Assembly (NCBI GenBank): GCA_947573485.1
Contig: CANPGB010000009.1
Location: forward strand, 1 to 64,000
DNA: 64,000 bases
Direction: 5' to 3'
DNA from: an uncultured Porphyromonadaceae bacterium
Lineage (GTDB): Bacteria > Bacteroidota > Bacteroidia > Bacteroidales > Muribaculaceae
Part shown: positions 24,216 to 34,408 of the stretch, piece by piece
Position numbering within the stretch: the stretch's first letter is position 1
Layout of the letters: each line of letters opens with the position of its first letter
Position numbers and translations under genes: made by a program
Notes under the pieces: generated by a model
Told to the model about the DNA's origin: nothing
The model's database searches: none
Seen by the model: only the letters and a program-made list of their open reading frames with translations

Positions 24216-25262
24216 TTATTTATCTATGGAGAATTTGAAATTGATGTGACGTGTGTATTCCTCGCCGGGGTTTAGGCGCGTCGAGGGGAAGGCGCGCTTG
24301 TTGGGCGAGTCGGGGAAGTCCTGGCACTCGATAGCCACGCCGTCGTAGTCGTCGTAGGAGCGCCCGGCCTTGTTTGCGGGGCTGCCTGCGAGCCAGTTAC
24401 CGGTGTAGACCTGCACGCCGGGCTGGTCGGTGGTGACGGTAAGCCGACGACCCGAGGCGGGGTCGGTGAGGACGGCGGCCTCGGCCATTTTACCGGGGGT
24501 GTAGCTGTCGATGCACCAACAGTTGTCGTAGCCCTTGCCGTAGACGAGGGCGGGGAACTCGAGCTTGATGTCGCTGCCGAGAGCCTTGGGCGAGGTGAAG
24601 TCCATGGGCGAGCCTTCGACGGGTACCTGCACGCCCTCGGGGATGAGGGTGCTGTCGGTGGGCAGGTAGGTGGAGGCACGCAGTGTGAGCTTGTGGCTCA
24701 GCACGCTGCCTGCGTTATGGCCGGCGAGGTTCCAGTAGGCGTGGTTGGTGAGGTTTACCACAGTGGGTGCGTCGGTGGTGGCACGCAGGGTGAGCTGCAG
24801 CTCGTTGTCGTCGGTCCAGCGGTACTCGGCGGTGGCGGTGAGCACGCCGGGGTATCCGGCTTCGCCGTCGGGCGAGGTGTAGCTCATAACTACGGTGTTG
24901 CCTTCGGCCTTGACGAGCGTCCAAATCTTGTTCTGGAAGCCGTCGGGGCCGCCGTGCAGGTGGTTGGGACCGTTGTTTATGGGCAGGCGGTACACCTTGC
25001 CGTCGATTTCGAGATTACCGGCAGCTATGCGGTTGGCGTAGCGGCCGGGCACCTTACCGGCGCAGGGGCCGTCGGCGAGGTAGTCGGCGGGGTTGGCGTA
25101 ACCGAGAGCCACGTCGGCGAGGCGGCCTTGGGCGTCGGGCACGTTAACTGCCACGATACCTGCGCCGAGGGTGCTGAGCTCAACCGAAGCGCCCGAGGCG
25201 TTGGTGAGAGTCAGCACTGTAATCTCGCCGATAGCCGAGGGATATTTTTTCTCGCTGATCAT
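24216..25262 (-). CDS. galM: aldose 1-epimerase (galactose mutarotase)
   Basis: A 348-aa enzyme interconverting alpha and beta anomers of galactose or glucose. Visible features are PGRYANRIAAGNLEIDG, the His-bearing GPNHLHGGPDGF, and NLTNHAYWNLAGH with the catalytic His. The catalytic Glu is in VAIECQDFPDSPN near the C-terminus. The ATG at 25262 overlaps the galE stop (ATGA), so it is translationally coupled. The ORF extends 10 codons further up into galE but without family similarity. It has no signal peptide, so it is cytoplasmic. Confidence 0.95.
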   Translation of the reverse strand: MISEKKYPSAIGEITVLTLTNASGASVELSTLGAGIVAVNVPDAQGRLADVALGYANPADYLADGPCAGKVPGRYANRIAAGNLEIDGKVYRLPINNGPNHLHGGPDGFQNKIWTLVKAEGNTVVMSYTSPDGEAGYPGVLTATAEYRWTDDNELQLTLRATTDAPTVVNLTNHAYWNLAGHNAGSVLSHKLTLRASTYLPTDSTLIPEGVQVPVEGSPMDFTSPKALGSDIKLEFPALVYGKGYDNCWCIDSYTPGKMAEAAVLTDPASGRRLTVTTDQPGVQVYTGNWLAGSPANKAGRSYDDYDGVAIECQDFPDSPNKRAFPSTRLNPGEEYTRHINFKFSIDK

Positions 25263-26283
25263 AATCCGCGCACGTGTTTTTCCCAGGCCCATGCGGCACG
25301 GAGGGTGTCGTCGATATCGCGCTCAGCCTTCCAGCCGAGTTCCTCGTTGCCGAGCTTGGTGTCGGCCCATACGGCGGGCACGTCGCCGGGGCGGCGGCCT
25401 GTGATTTTGTAGTTGAGCTTGAGGTTGTTGGCTTTCTCGAAGCGGGTGATGAGCTCGAGTACCGAGAGGGGTTTGCCCGTGCCTACGTTGAAAATCTCGT
25501 AAGCCTCTTTCATCTTGCCTTGTGTCATGCGGTTGACGGCTGCGACGTGAGCCTTGGCGAGGTCAACGACGTCGATGTAGTCGCGCAGGCAGGTGCCGTC
25601 GGGGGTGTTGTAGTCGTTGCCGAACACCGAGAGGCACTCGCGGATACCTGCGGCGGTCTGTGTCACGAAGGGGATGAGGTTGTTGGGCACACCGCGGGGG
25701 AGCTCGCCGATGAGAGCGCTGGGGTGCGCGCCCACGGGGTTGAAGTAGCGCAGCGCTATGCCGTGGAAGTTCTCATAGGCACGGCAGCAGTCGCGGAGTA
25801 TATCCTCGGCAATCTGCTTGGTGTTGCCGTAGGGCGAGGTTGCGGGCTGGCGTGGCGTCTGCTCGGTCACGGGGAGCACCTCGGCGTCGCCGTATACGGT
25901 TGCCGACGAAGAGAAGAGCACGTTGGGGCGCTTGTACTCCTTCATGAGCTCGAGGATGTTCATATACGATACCAGGTTGTTCTGGTAGTATTTGAGGGGC
26001 TCAGCCATAGATTCGCCCACAGCCTTGTAGGCCGCGAAGTGGATTACGGTAGAGAAGTCGTGGCGCTCAAACACCTTGCGGAGGGCTTCCTTATCGCAAG
26101 TGTCAACTTCCTCGAAGGTGATTTTGCGACCGAGAATTTTCTCCACACCCTCGATAGCCGAGGGCTCCGAGTTGGAGAAGTTGTCGATAACCACCACGTC
26201 GTAGCCTGCCTCAACGAGAGCCACTGTGGTGTGAGTGCCTATGTAACCGGCGCCGCCGGAAACGAGAACTGTTTCTTTTGCCA

Positions 26284-26284
<1 letters not shown>
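25259..26284 (-). CDS. galE: UDP-glucose 4-epimerase
   Basis: A 341-aa extended short-chain dehydrogenase-type enzyme interconverting UDP-galactose and UDP-glucose. It has the NAD-binding VSGGAGYIGTHT at the N-terminus, the catalytic Ser region FSSSATVYGD, and Tyr-x3-Lys in SPYGNTKQ near residue 153. GTGKPLSVLELI and the C-terminal DVPAVWADT region are typical GalE. It starts in a TAATG overlap with galK and ends in an ATGA overlap with galM. Confidence 0.97.
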
Positions 26285-27425
<1,141 letters not shown>

Positions 27426-27479
27426 GGTTTTAGGGGAATTTATTTTGTGTTTAAATTTCGGTATTATGTTAGACAACTG

Positions 27480-27511
27480 CAAAGTTACGCTTTTTTGGCG
27501 TTACGTGCAAA
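27480..27511 (-). promoter_or_regulatory. promoter of the galK operon
   Basis: On the minus strand TTTG (27511-27508), 20 nt, TAACTTTG (27487-27480). The leader is about 48 nt before the galK ATG. Confidence 0.65.
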
Positions 27512-27547
27512 TATAAATAATGTTATAAATTCACTGAGGAGGGGCAT

Positions 27548-27585
27548 AAAAAACGCCGGAGGCCGATTCTGTGTCGGTCTCCGGC
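27548..27585 (-). terminator. terminator of the galactan utilisation operon
   Basis: A 12-bp stem with one mismatch (27555-27566 with 27574-27585) is followed on the minus strand by GTTTTTT. It separates the GH2 gene from the galK promoter. Confidence 0.88.
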
Positions 27586-27600
27586 TTGTAGGGAGGGGCC

Positions 27601-30030
27601 TCAGCGCACCTCAACGCTTGCCGTGGCAGGCTTGAGGCCTTTTGCCGTGGCTTTTATGGTGAGTGTGCCTGCAGCTGTTGCGGGGCGCGCTATGGCGGTT
27701 GCGGCACCGCTGAAGAGCTTCATCTCGGGGTTCTGGAAGGGAAGGAGGCAGGTGGGGTCGCCGTTGGCGGTGGCCTCGAAGGTGCCTGCTCCGCTTACTG
27801 TGAATTTCACGAGATTGTCGGCGTCGGGCACGGGGTTGCCTTGGGCGTCGACCGCGGTTACGGTGAAGTATACGAGGTCGTCGCCGTCGGCTGCCACGCT
27901 CTTGCGCTTAGCCTCTATTTTCAGCGCCTTGGCCTTGCCTGCGGTGCGCACGGTGCGGCTGTCGGCTTCATTGCCCTGAGCGTCGTAGGCTACCACTTTG
28001 AGTTCGCCGGGCTCGTAAACGACGTCGTTCCAGCGCAGGCGGTAGCGGTCGATTGTCGATGTGGGGTTGAACTTGCGGCGCCCCCGGCTCTTGCCGTTGA
28101 CAAAGAGCTCGGCCTCGGGGTAGGAGGTGTAGACGAACACGGGCGTAACCTGACCTTCGCGACCGGGCCAAGTCCAGTGCGGGAGCACGTGCAGGGTGGC
28201 GTCTTTGTCATTCCACTGCGAGCGGTAGAGCCAGTAGCGGTCTTTGGGCAGCGACGCAAGGTCGATGATGCCGAAGTAGGAGCTGTGGCTTGGCCATGCG
28301 TCGGTGTCGTAGGGCGAGGGCTCGCCGAGATAGTCGAAGCCGGTCCATACAAACTGGCCAATCACCCAGGGACGGTCGTCGTCCATGGCGAAATCGAGGT
28401 CGGGGGTGTTCGACCAGTAGCACGATTCGTTGTCGTAGCTGTTGCTCTGGTTGTCGGGATGCATCGCCACGTGGTGTTCGCCGAACTCAATGGGGAAGTA
28501 ATACTTGCCGCGCGACGATACCGTAGAGGCCGTCTCCGATCCCAAGATAAGCTTCTGAGGCAGTTTGGCGTAGGCGTCGTCGTAGTGCTGGGGCTTGTAG
28601 TTGAAGCCGGGGATGTCGAGAGCGGCGGCGAAGCCGTTGTCGAGCACGGCGCCAATCTGGTCCATGCCGCAGGTCACGGGGCGCGTGGGGTCGAGATTGT
28701 GTACGATATCCTGAAGCATGGTGAGCTCCGATATGCCGTCGGGACCCCACTGCGAGGGCACCTCGTTGCCTATCGACCACATTACCACGGCGGGCGAGTT
28801 GCGGTAGTGCTCAACCATGTTGGTCATGTCGCGTGCGGCCCACTCTTTGAATACTGAACCGTAGCCGTTGGGCGACTTGGGACGGAAGCCCCAGTCGTCG
28901 AAAGGCTCAACCATAAGCATCATGCCTATTTCGTCGCAAAGCTCCACGAGCTCGGGGGCGGGCATGTTGTGCGAGGTGCGTATGGCGTTGACGCCCATGT
29001 CTTTGAGCAGCTCTATCTGGTGGCGGAGAGCCGAGCGGTTGACAGCGGCGCCGAGGGGGCCGAGGTCGTGGTGGTTGCACACGCCCTTGAATTTGGTCTC
29101 CTTGCCGTTGAGGAAGAAGCCGCGCTCGGGGATATATTCTATTGTGCGTATGCCGAAACGGGTCTCGTAGCTGTCGACCTCCTTGCCGCCTACGCTGAGG
29201 GTGGTGCGGGCGGTGTAGAGCTCGGGGCTGTCGAGGTCCCACAGACGGGGATTCTTGACGAGGAAGTTCTGTGCGAACTGCTGGCCGTGGGCGTGGTACA
29301 CCGAGCGGTCGGTGGCCACGGTGCTGCCGTCGGGAGCGATGATGTCGGTGTTTACGGTCACTTTCTCGCCCTTGGCGGCGCCGTCGATTTTCATGGAGAG
29401 GTGCACGGTGGCGCTCCCGGTGCTTACGCGCGGGGTGGTGACATATGTGCCCCACACGGGAATATGCACGCGGTCGGTGTTCACAACATGCACGTTGCGG
29501 TAGAGGCCGGCGCCGGGATACCAGCGGGAGGCGCGCTCGAAGTTCTCAAGCTCCACCACAAGCTCGTTGCTGCCGGGCACGAGAGCCGGGGCGGCGTCGA
29601 CGTAGAAAGAGTTGTAGCCATAGGGCCAGCGGCCTATCTCCTTGCCGTTGAGCATAACGCGTGCGTTGCTCATTGCTCCGTCGAACACGAGGGTCACGGT
29701 GCGCCCGGCGGTGTCGGGCACCTCGAAAGTGGTGGTGTACACGCCTTTGCCGATGAAGGGCAGCCCACCTGTGCGGCCGGTCTTCACGGTCTCTTCTTTC
29801 TCGCCGTTCTGCTCCACGGCTACCGTCTGAAGGTCGTTGGCGCGGTCGAAGGGGCCGTAGATAGCCCAGTCGTGGGGCACGCGCACCTGCTGCCACTCCT
29901 TGACGTCGGCAAGATGACCTTTCGAGAATTTCCAGCCGTCGTTGAGCGTTGTCTCGCTGCGTTGAGCCACGGCAACCATGGCTCCCGTAAGAGCCATGGC
30001 GCTGAGTGTGAGGATTCTGAGTTTATTCAT
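27601..30030 (-). CDS. secreted GH2 beta-galactosidase
   Basis: An 809-aa exoenzyme with a signal peptide (1-22, AVAQ). Domains: GH2 jelly-roll sugar-binding domain (about 28-185), Ig-like domain, and catalytic barrel from about 300. The acid/base Glu is in WSIGNEVPSQ (near 423) and the nucleophile Glu in LGSETAST (near 497). C-terminal DUF4982-like and Ig-like domains end in KGLKPATASVEVR. The product of the neighbouring GH53 endogalactanase, beta-1,4-galacto-oligosaccharide, fits as substrate. The N-terminus has no lipobox Cys, so it is likely periplasmic. It overlaps the GH53 stop by 8 nt. Confidence 0.95.
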   Translation of the reverse strand: MNKLRILTLSAMALTGAMVAVAQRSETTLNDGWKFSKGHLADVKEWQQVRVPHDWAIYGPFDRANDLQTVAVEQNGEKEETVKTGRTGGLPFIGKGVYTTTFEVPDTAGRTVTLVFDGAMSNARVMLNGKEIGRWPYGYNSFYVDAAPALVPGSNELVVELENFERASRWYPGAGLYRNVHVVNTDRVHIPVWGTYVTTPRVSTGSATVHLSMKIDGAAKGEKVTVNTDIIAPDGSTVATDRSVYHAHGQQFAQNFLVKNPRLWDLDSPELYTARTTLSVGGKEVDSYETRFGIRTIEYIPERGFFLNGKETKFKGVCNHHDLGPLGAAVNRSALRHQIELLKDMGVNAIRTSHNMPAPELVELCDEIGMMLMVEPFDDWGFRPKSPNGYGSVFKEWAARDMTNMVEHYRNSPAVVMWSIGNEVPSQWGPDGISELTMLQDIVHNLDPTRPVTCGMDQIGAVLDNGFAAALDIPGFNYKPQHYDDAYAKLPQKLILGSETASTVSSRGKYYFPIEFGEHHVAMHPDNQSNSYDNESCYWSNTPDLDFAMDDDRPWVIGQFVWTGFDYLGEPSPYDTDAWPSHSSYFGIIDLASLPKDRYWLYRSQWNDKDATLHVLPHWTWPGREGQVTPVFVYTSYPEAELFVNGKSRGRRKFNPTSTIDRYRLRWNDVVYEPGELKVVAYDAQGNEADSRTVRTAGKAKALKIEAKRKSVAADGDDLVYFTVTAVDAQGNPVPDADNLVKFTVSGAGTFEATANGDPTCLLPFQNPEMKLFSGAATAIARPATAAGTLTIKATAKGLKPATASVEVR

Positions 30031-31093
30031 TTATGAAAGCGTTGAGGGCGTCGGTGGGAGCGCCGTTATCGAAACAGCCTTTGGTGTAACCGCGGTCGGC
30101 GGGAGCTTCGGGTTCCCACCAGAAGATGCCTTTGAGGTCGGCAGCCTTGCCTTTGCTCATCATTGCAGTGAGGAGCTTGTCGGCAATTTCGGGCTTGGTG
30201 TAGTCGAAGCCTATCTCGCAGAGCATCACAGGTTTGTTGTAGGTTGTCTGTACCATTTTGACGGTTGCGATGCAGTCGTCGACGTCTTTTTCCCAGGTCG
30301 ATTCATCGGGGTAGAGCGACATGCCTATCATGTCGTAGCGTGCGCCTTCCGACTCGATTTTGCCAAAGAGCCTTGTGAACAACTGAGCCTGATTGCCGCA
30401 GTCGACGTGGACAATAACCAGGGCGTCGGGGAAGATAGCCTTCACCGCATCGCATCCGGCCGATACGAGCTGGCTGAAATTGTCGCCGTTCTGGTATTCA
30501 CCAAGGGGCCACATCATGCCTGTTCGCGTCTCATTGCCGATCTGCACCCATTCGGGCTCGATGTTATAACGCTTCAATGCGTTCAATAGTGTGCTCACGT
30601 GGTCGGCCATTGCAACTTTTGTCTCCTCGAGGGTGAGACCGTCCCATGCCGAGGGTATGTACTGCTGCCCGGGGTCGGCCCAGCGGTCGCTGAAGTGGAA
30701 GTCAATCATGAGTCTGAGACCGAGGTCATTGGCACGGCGTGCCTTGAGCACGACGTCGTCGATATTGCACCAGCCGTTGATTTCCTCGTCGCGCTCGGGG
30801 TTGACGAACACACGCAGGCGGATAGCGTTCACGCCGCAGTCGTCGCGGAGGAGTTCCATGAGTTCTTTTTCCTTGCCCTCGCGGTTGCTGAAAGTATAGC
30901 CTGCGGCCTCGAGCTCGGTGAGCCAGCTCACGTCGGCGCCTTTGGCAAAGGTGCCTCGCTCAATGGGTGCGGGTTCGTCGGAGGGCTTGTTGCCGTCGGG
31001 CCATACGGTCACGGGGCTGTCCTGGGTGCAGGCGCCGAGGGCGAGAGTCACGCCCAAGGCTGCCGTAAACATTATATTCTTGAGTGCTTTCAT
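30023..31093 (-). CDS. GH53 arabinogalactan endo-beta-1,4-galactanase, lipoprotein
   Basis: A 356-aa lipoprotein with lipobox LGAC. The GH53 fold is clear: GADVSWLTELEAAGYTFSN near the start, NAIRLRVFVNP, and LMIDFHFSDRWADPG. The acid/base Glu is in VQIGNETRTGMMWP (near 186) and the nucleophile Glu in VMLCEIGFDYTKP (near 292), with the family ending GIFWWEPEA. It cuts internal beta-1,4-galactosyl bonds of type I galactan, probably at the cell surface. This enzyme assigns the substrate of the whole Sus-like locus. It starts 3 nt after the SusE-like gene. Confidence 0.96.
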   Translation of the reverse strand: MKALKNIMFTAALGVTLALGACTQDSPVTVWPDGNKPSDEPAPIERGTFAKGADVSWLTELEAAGYTFSNREGKEKELMELLRDDCGVNAIRLRVFVNPERDEEINGWCNIDDVVLKARRANDLGLRLMIDFHFSDRWADPGQQYIPSAWDGLTLEETKVAMADHVSTLLNALKRYNIEPEWVQIGNETRTGMMWPLGEYQNGDNFSQLVSAGCDAVKAIFPDALVIVHVDCGNQAQLFTRLFGKIESEGARYDMIGMSLYPDESTWEKDVDDCIATVKMVQTTYNKPVMLCEIGFDYTKPEIADKLLTAMMSKGKAADLKGIFWWEPEAPADRGYTKGCFDNGAPTDALNAFINE

Positions 31094-31096
31094 AGC

Positions 31097-32803
31097 TTAT
31101 TTCGTGGTGTAGTTAAAGGTGCAGTTTGCAAGATCGACGGTGAGGATGTATGTGCCGTTGGCGAGTTCGTTGTCGCCTTCGAAACCGTCTTTGCCGTAGC
31201 TGAGTTCGCCGGGGTTGCCGTTGCCGCCGAAGAAGAGGTCCCAGCTTTCGTTGATGCAGATTTTCACGCCCCAGGGGGTGTTGGCGGTCTTTTCGATTTC
31301 GGCGGTGAACACGCAGGGGTTGTCGGCCGACTGGGTCATGGCGTGGAAGTTCCAGTCGTCGTTAAGGCCGGTGTAGCTCACGGTGTTGACTTTCGTAACC
31401 TTGTACGAGAGCCAGCCGAGCGATACATCCATGAGGTAGATGCCCTCTTCGGGAGCTGCAACATTGTTCTCGCCCTGGAACTCGAGCTTGCCTTCGAAGG
31501 CGTTGCCACCGGCGACCATGGTGTAGATGTCGCCCCAGTTATCTTTTTCGATAGCAATCTGATAGCCCCATGCCGAGTTGATGTGGTGAACTGCTGCATA
31601 GCTCTTGTTATCCTCGTCGTAGAGGGGGAGGAAATCGTCGAAGCCCCAAGGGTCAACGATACCCGGCAGGTAGAGCATTGCCGGAATCTCTTCGGCGGCA
31701 GCGAGCTCGCCTGTGCCGAGGGTCCACTGCTTGGAGTTGCTGAGGTCGAGCACGAGGGTTGTCTCGCCTGCCGAAGCGGCAGTGAAGCTGACGGTTGAGG
31801 CTGTGGTGCCGAAGGTGAGAGCCTCCGAGCTGCCTGCGAAACCTACCTGCACGCCTTCCTGCGAGGGAGCGCCGTCGCCGCCGTTGTGGTCGTAGAGGTT
31901 GGCCACGCCGCTGAGAGTAACATTATAGGTGCGGGCGTCGGCAGTGAAGGTGTAGGTCCATGCGTTGGCCTTGCGGTCGTATTCCATAGCGCCGGTGAGG
32001 TCGCCGCCGAGGTTGAGCTCGGTAACGAGGAGTGCGGTCCACTCGTTGGCGGGCAGATTCATGGTTGTGTAGTAGCAGCCTGCGGGTTCGGGGAACCAGA
32101 GGTTCCAGAGCGAGGCGTCGGTACTGCTCTTGCCGAGGATGAAAGCCTGGCCGGGGTCGCTGGCGGTACCCCATACTTCGCCCGAGGGATCGCGGAAGAA
32201 CCAGTTTTCCCACGACGAGGCGCCGATGAAGCCTGCGAACACGTTCTCACGGTCGGTGAGTGCGAGGGTGCGGCCCGAGTCGCCGCGGTTGCTGTCGAGG
32301 ATAACGCCCGAGGTCATATCCACCATATAGGTGGTGAGGTTGAACTTCAGGGTGTTGCTGTAGCGGGGGGCGATGTTGGCGCCGAGCACGCTCTTTATGC
32401 GTACATATACCGGAGCGGTGGTGCCGCTCTCCATGCCGCCGCGCAGGGCTGCCGAGTTGAGTTCGGCGCAGCTGAACTGGCGCGAGCACACGCCTTCGCC
32501 AAGAGTCTCTTCAAAAGCCTGCGAGAAATCTTCAAAGGCCGAGAGCTGCAGGGTGTTGGTGAAAGCATACTGGGGTGCGGCCACCAGGGGGTCGCTCAGC
32601 GAGATTTCGCCGTTGTCGTTCCAGTACACGGTGAGGGCGAGCATGTCGAGGCGGTTCTCGTCGAGCACGATGTCGGCAGCGGTTGTCTCGACGGTGGTGT
32701 CGGTCACTCCCGACACATATATGGTGTCGCCGTCTTTATCGCAGGCCGTCAGCGCCATGGCGGCGAGTGCCAGCGAAGCTATATATGATTTTCTTACGTT
32801 CAT
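31097..32803 (-). CDS. SusE/SusF-like surface glycan-binding lipoprotein
   Basis: A 568-aa lipoprotein (lipobox LTAC) in the position of the surface glycan-binding protein, right after SusD. It begins with an Ig-like SusE-type domain (ADIVLDENRLDMLALTVYWN). Two related C-terminal modules follow, with aromatic-rich ends such as TPWGVKICINESWDLFFGG. No catalytic motif is seen. It should hold galactan for the SusCD complex. Its sequence is specific to this type of locus and not close to starch SusE, so binding specificity is inferred from the neighbours. Confidence 0.85.
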   Translation of the reverse strand: MNVRKSYIASLALAAMALTACDKDGDTIYVSGVTDTTVETTAADIVLDENRLDMLALTVYWNDNGEISLSDPLVAAPQYAFTNTLQLSAFEDFSQAFEETLGEGVCSRQFSCAELNSAALRGGMESGTTAPVYVRIKSVLGANIAPRYSNTLKFNLTTYMVDMTSGVILDSNRGDSGRTLALTDRENVFAGFIGASSWENWFFRDPSGEVWGTASDPGQAFILGKSSTDASLWNLWFPEPAGCYYTTMNLPANEWTALLVTELNLGGDLTGAMEYDRKANAWTYTFTADARTYNVTLSGVANLYDHNGGDGAPSQEGVQVGFAGSSEALTFGTTASTVSFTAASAGETTLVLDLSNSKQWTLGTGELAAAEEIPAMLYLPGIVDPWGFDDFLPLYDEDNKSYAAVHHINSAWGYQIAIEKDNWGDIYTMVAGGNAFEGKLEFQGENNVAAPEEGIYLMDVSLGWLSYKVTKVNTVSYTGLNDDWNFHAMTQSADNPCVFTAEIEKTANTPWGVKICINESWDLFFGGNGNPGELSYGKDGFEGDNELANGTYILTVDLANCTFNYTTK

Positions 32804-32827
32804 GATAATGACTTGTTGGAGTGGTGA

Positions 32828-34393
32828 TTAGTAAAGCTCGTTCTTGAGGTTGGGGTTAGCCGAGAGCTCGGTGGCGGGAATCGGGTAGATGTTGTAGCGG
32901 GCATCAACGGCACGGCCGTCGATAACGCCGCCCTTCCATTGCCACAGGTACGCCGAGGTGGTGAAGCGGCCGAAGCGCACGAGGTCGGTGCGGCGCTGGA
33001 GTTCGTTGAAGAGCTCGCGGCCACGCTCGTCGATCATGAAGTCGAGGTTGAACTGGGCGTCTGAAATCTTGCCGGCGTCGCTGCCGTAGGCGCGGGTGCG
33101 CACGGCGTTCACGAGTTCGAGGGCCTCGCTGCGGCTCATGCCCTGACCACCGCGGAGCACAGCTTCGGCAGCGGTGAGGTAGATTTCGGCCAGACGGAAG
33201 GCGGGGAAGTCGGTGTTCACGCCGATGTCGGTAACGCAGGCCTGCTCGCCCTCGTCGGTGAGGTTGGTCCACTTATAAGAGCGGTAGCCCTGGTTGGCAG
33301 TTTCTATTGCGTCGGTGAAGAATTCGTCGCGGCCGTCGGTGAGGAACAGGAAGCGGCCGTCGTTCTCTTTGTCGTAGAGCGAGGTTATCTCGCCGCGAGC
33401 CGAGAAGTTGCCCCAGGCTGTGCCTACGCCGTAGAGGCCGGTGACGTCGTCGCCGTCGTTGGGGCAGGAGCCTGCTATAAGGTACGTTGCCGAGCCCCAG
33501 GTTGCCGAGTTGGCGTTGTCGGTGGCGAAGGCGAAGATTATCTCGTTGGTACGGCGGTCGTTGTCGGCATTGAAGAGCTTGGTGAAGTCGCTTTCGAGAG
33601 AGTAGCCGAGAGCCATTACTTTCTTGCAGTACTCAACAGCCTCGGTAGCGTGGCTGGTGCCGGTGTAAACCTCACCGTTGAGGGCCAGACGTGCACCAAG
33701 TGCATAGGCTGCGCCCTGGCCTGCGCGGGCATAGGTGGGGTGCTCGGGGAGGCGGGGAGCGATCTCGTCGATTTCACCCTTGATGAAGTCGTAGAGCTGG
33801 CTGCCGTTGTAGGCCTCGGGGATGAAGGCCGTCATGGGGGTGTTCTCGTCGACGTAGGGAGCCTTGCCGAAGAGGTCGAGCGCTATATAATATGTATATG
33901 CGCGCATGAAGCGTGCCTCGAGGGCGTAGGTTTCGAGGGTTGCGCGGTCGGCATCGCTGAAGCCGCTGAGGGCACCGTCGGTGCAGTTGCGCAGGAGCTC
34001 GTTGGTGAGCGATACGATGTAGAACAGACGGTAGTAGGCATCGGAAACCCACACGTCGGTGGCATCCCAGTTCATGTAGGTGATGTTGCCGAGGTTGTCG
34101 CCCGAGATATATTTATAGGCGGCCTCGTCGGTGGGGAGTTCCTGGAGGTTGAAGAGAGTGCGGAGCATATCCTGACCCATTTCGCTGCTGATGTCGGCCG
34201 AGCCGCCGCCGCGTTCGGCGCCGATGAGGCTGTAGGAACTGTAGATTTTTGCCAGTACCGAGCGGTAGCCCTCGACGGTGCTGTACACAGTCTCTGAGGT
34301 GTCGCCGATTACGGGAGTCTGGTCGAGGTCGCCGGTACAGGCGCTTGCAAGAAGCACAGAGGCGGCCGCGAAGAGCTTATATATTTTTTTCAT
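32828..34393 (-). CDS. SusD/RagB-family outer-membrane lipoprotein
   Basis: A 521-aa lipoprotein (LASACTGDLDQTP) that forms the lid over the SusC channel. Family marks: YSTVEGYRSVLAKIYSSYS, the tetratricopeptide-like helices around LEARFMRAYTYYIALDLFG, PAFRLAEIYLTAAEAVLRGG, and the C-terminal LFNELQRRTDLVRFGRF and NIYPIPATEL segments. It lies 15 nt behind the SusC gene. It captures galacto-oligosaccharide at the outer face. Confidence 0.97.
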   Translation of the reverse strand: MKKIYKLFAAASVLLASACTGDLDQTPVIGDTSETVYSTVEGYRSVLAKIYSSYSLIGAERGGGSADISSEMGQDMLRTLFNLQELPTDEAAYKYISGDNLGNITYMNWDATDVWVSDAYYRLFYIVSLTNELLRNCTDGALSGFSDADRATLETYALEARFMRAYTYYIALDLFGKAPYVDENTPMTAFIPEAYNGSQLYDFIKGEIDEIAPRLPEHPTYARAGQGAAYALGARLALNGEVYTGTSHATEAVEYCKKVMALGYSLESDFTKLFNADNDRRTNEIIFAFATDNANSATWGSATYLIAGSCPNDGDDVTGLYGVGTAWGNFSARGEITSLYDKENDGRFLFLTDGRDEFFTDAIETANQGYRSYKWTNLTDEGEQACVTDIGVNTDFPAFRLAEIYLTAAEAVLRGGQGMSRSEALELVNAVRTRAYGSDAGKISDAQFNLDFMIDERGRELFNELQRRTDLVRFGRFTTSAYLWQWKGGVIDGRAVDARYNIYPIPATELSANPNLKNELY

Positions 34394-34408
34394 TGTATTA
34401 TTCCGGTG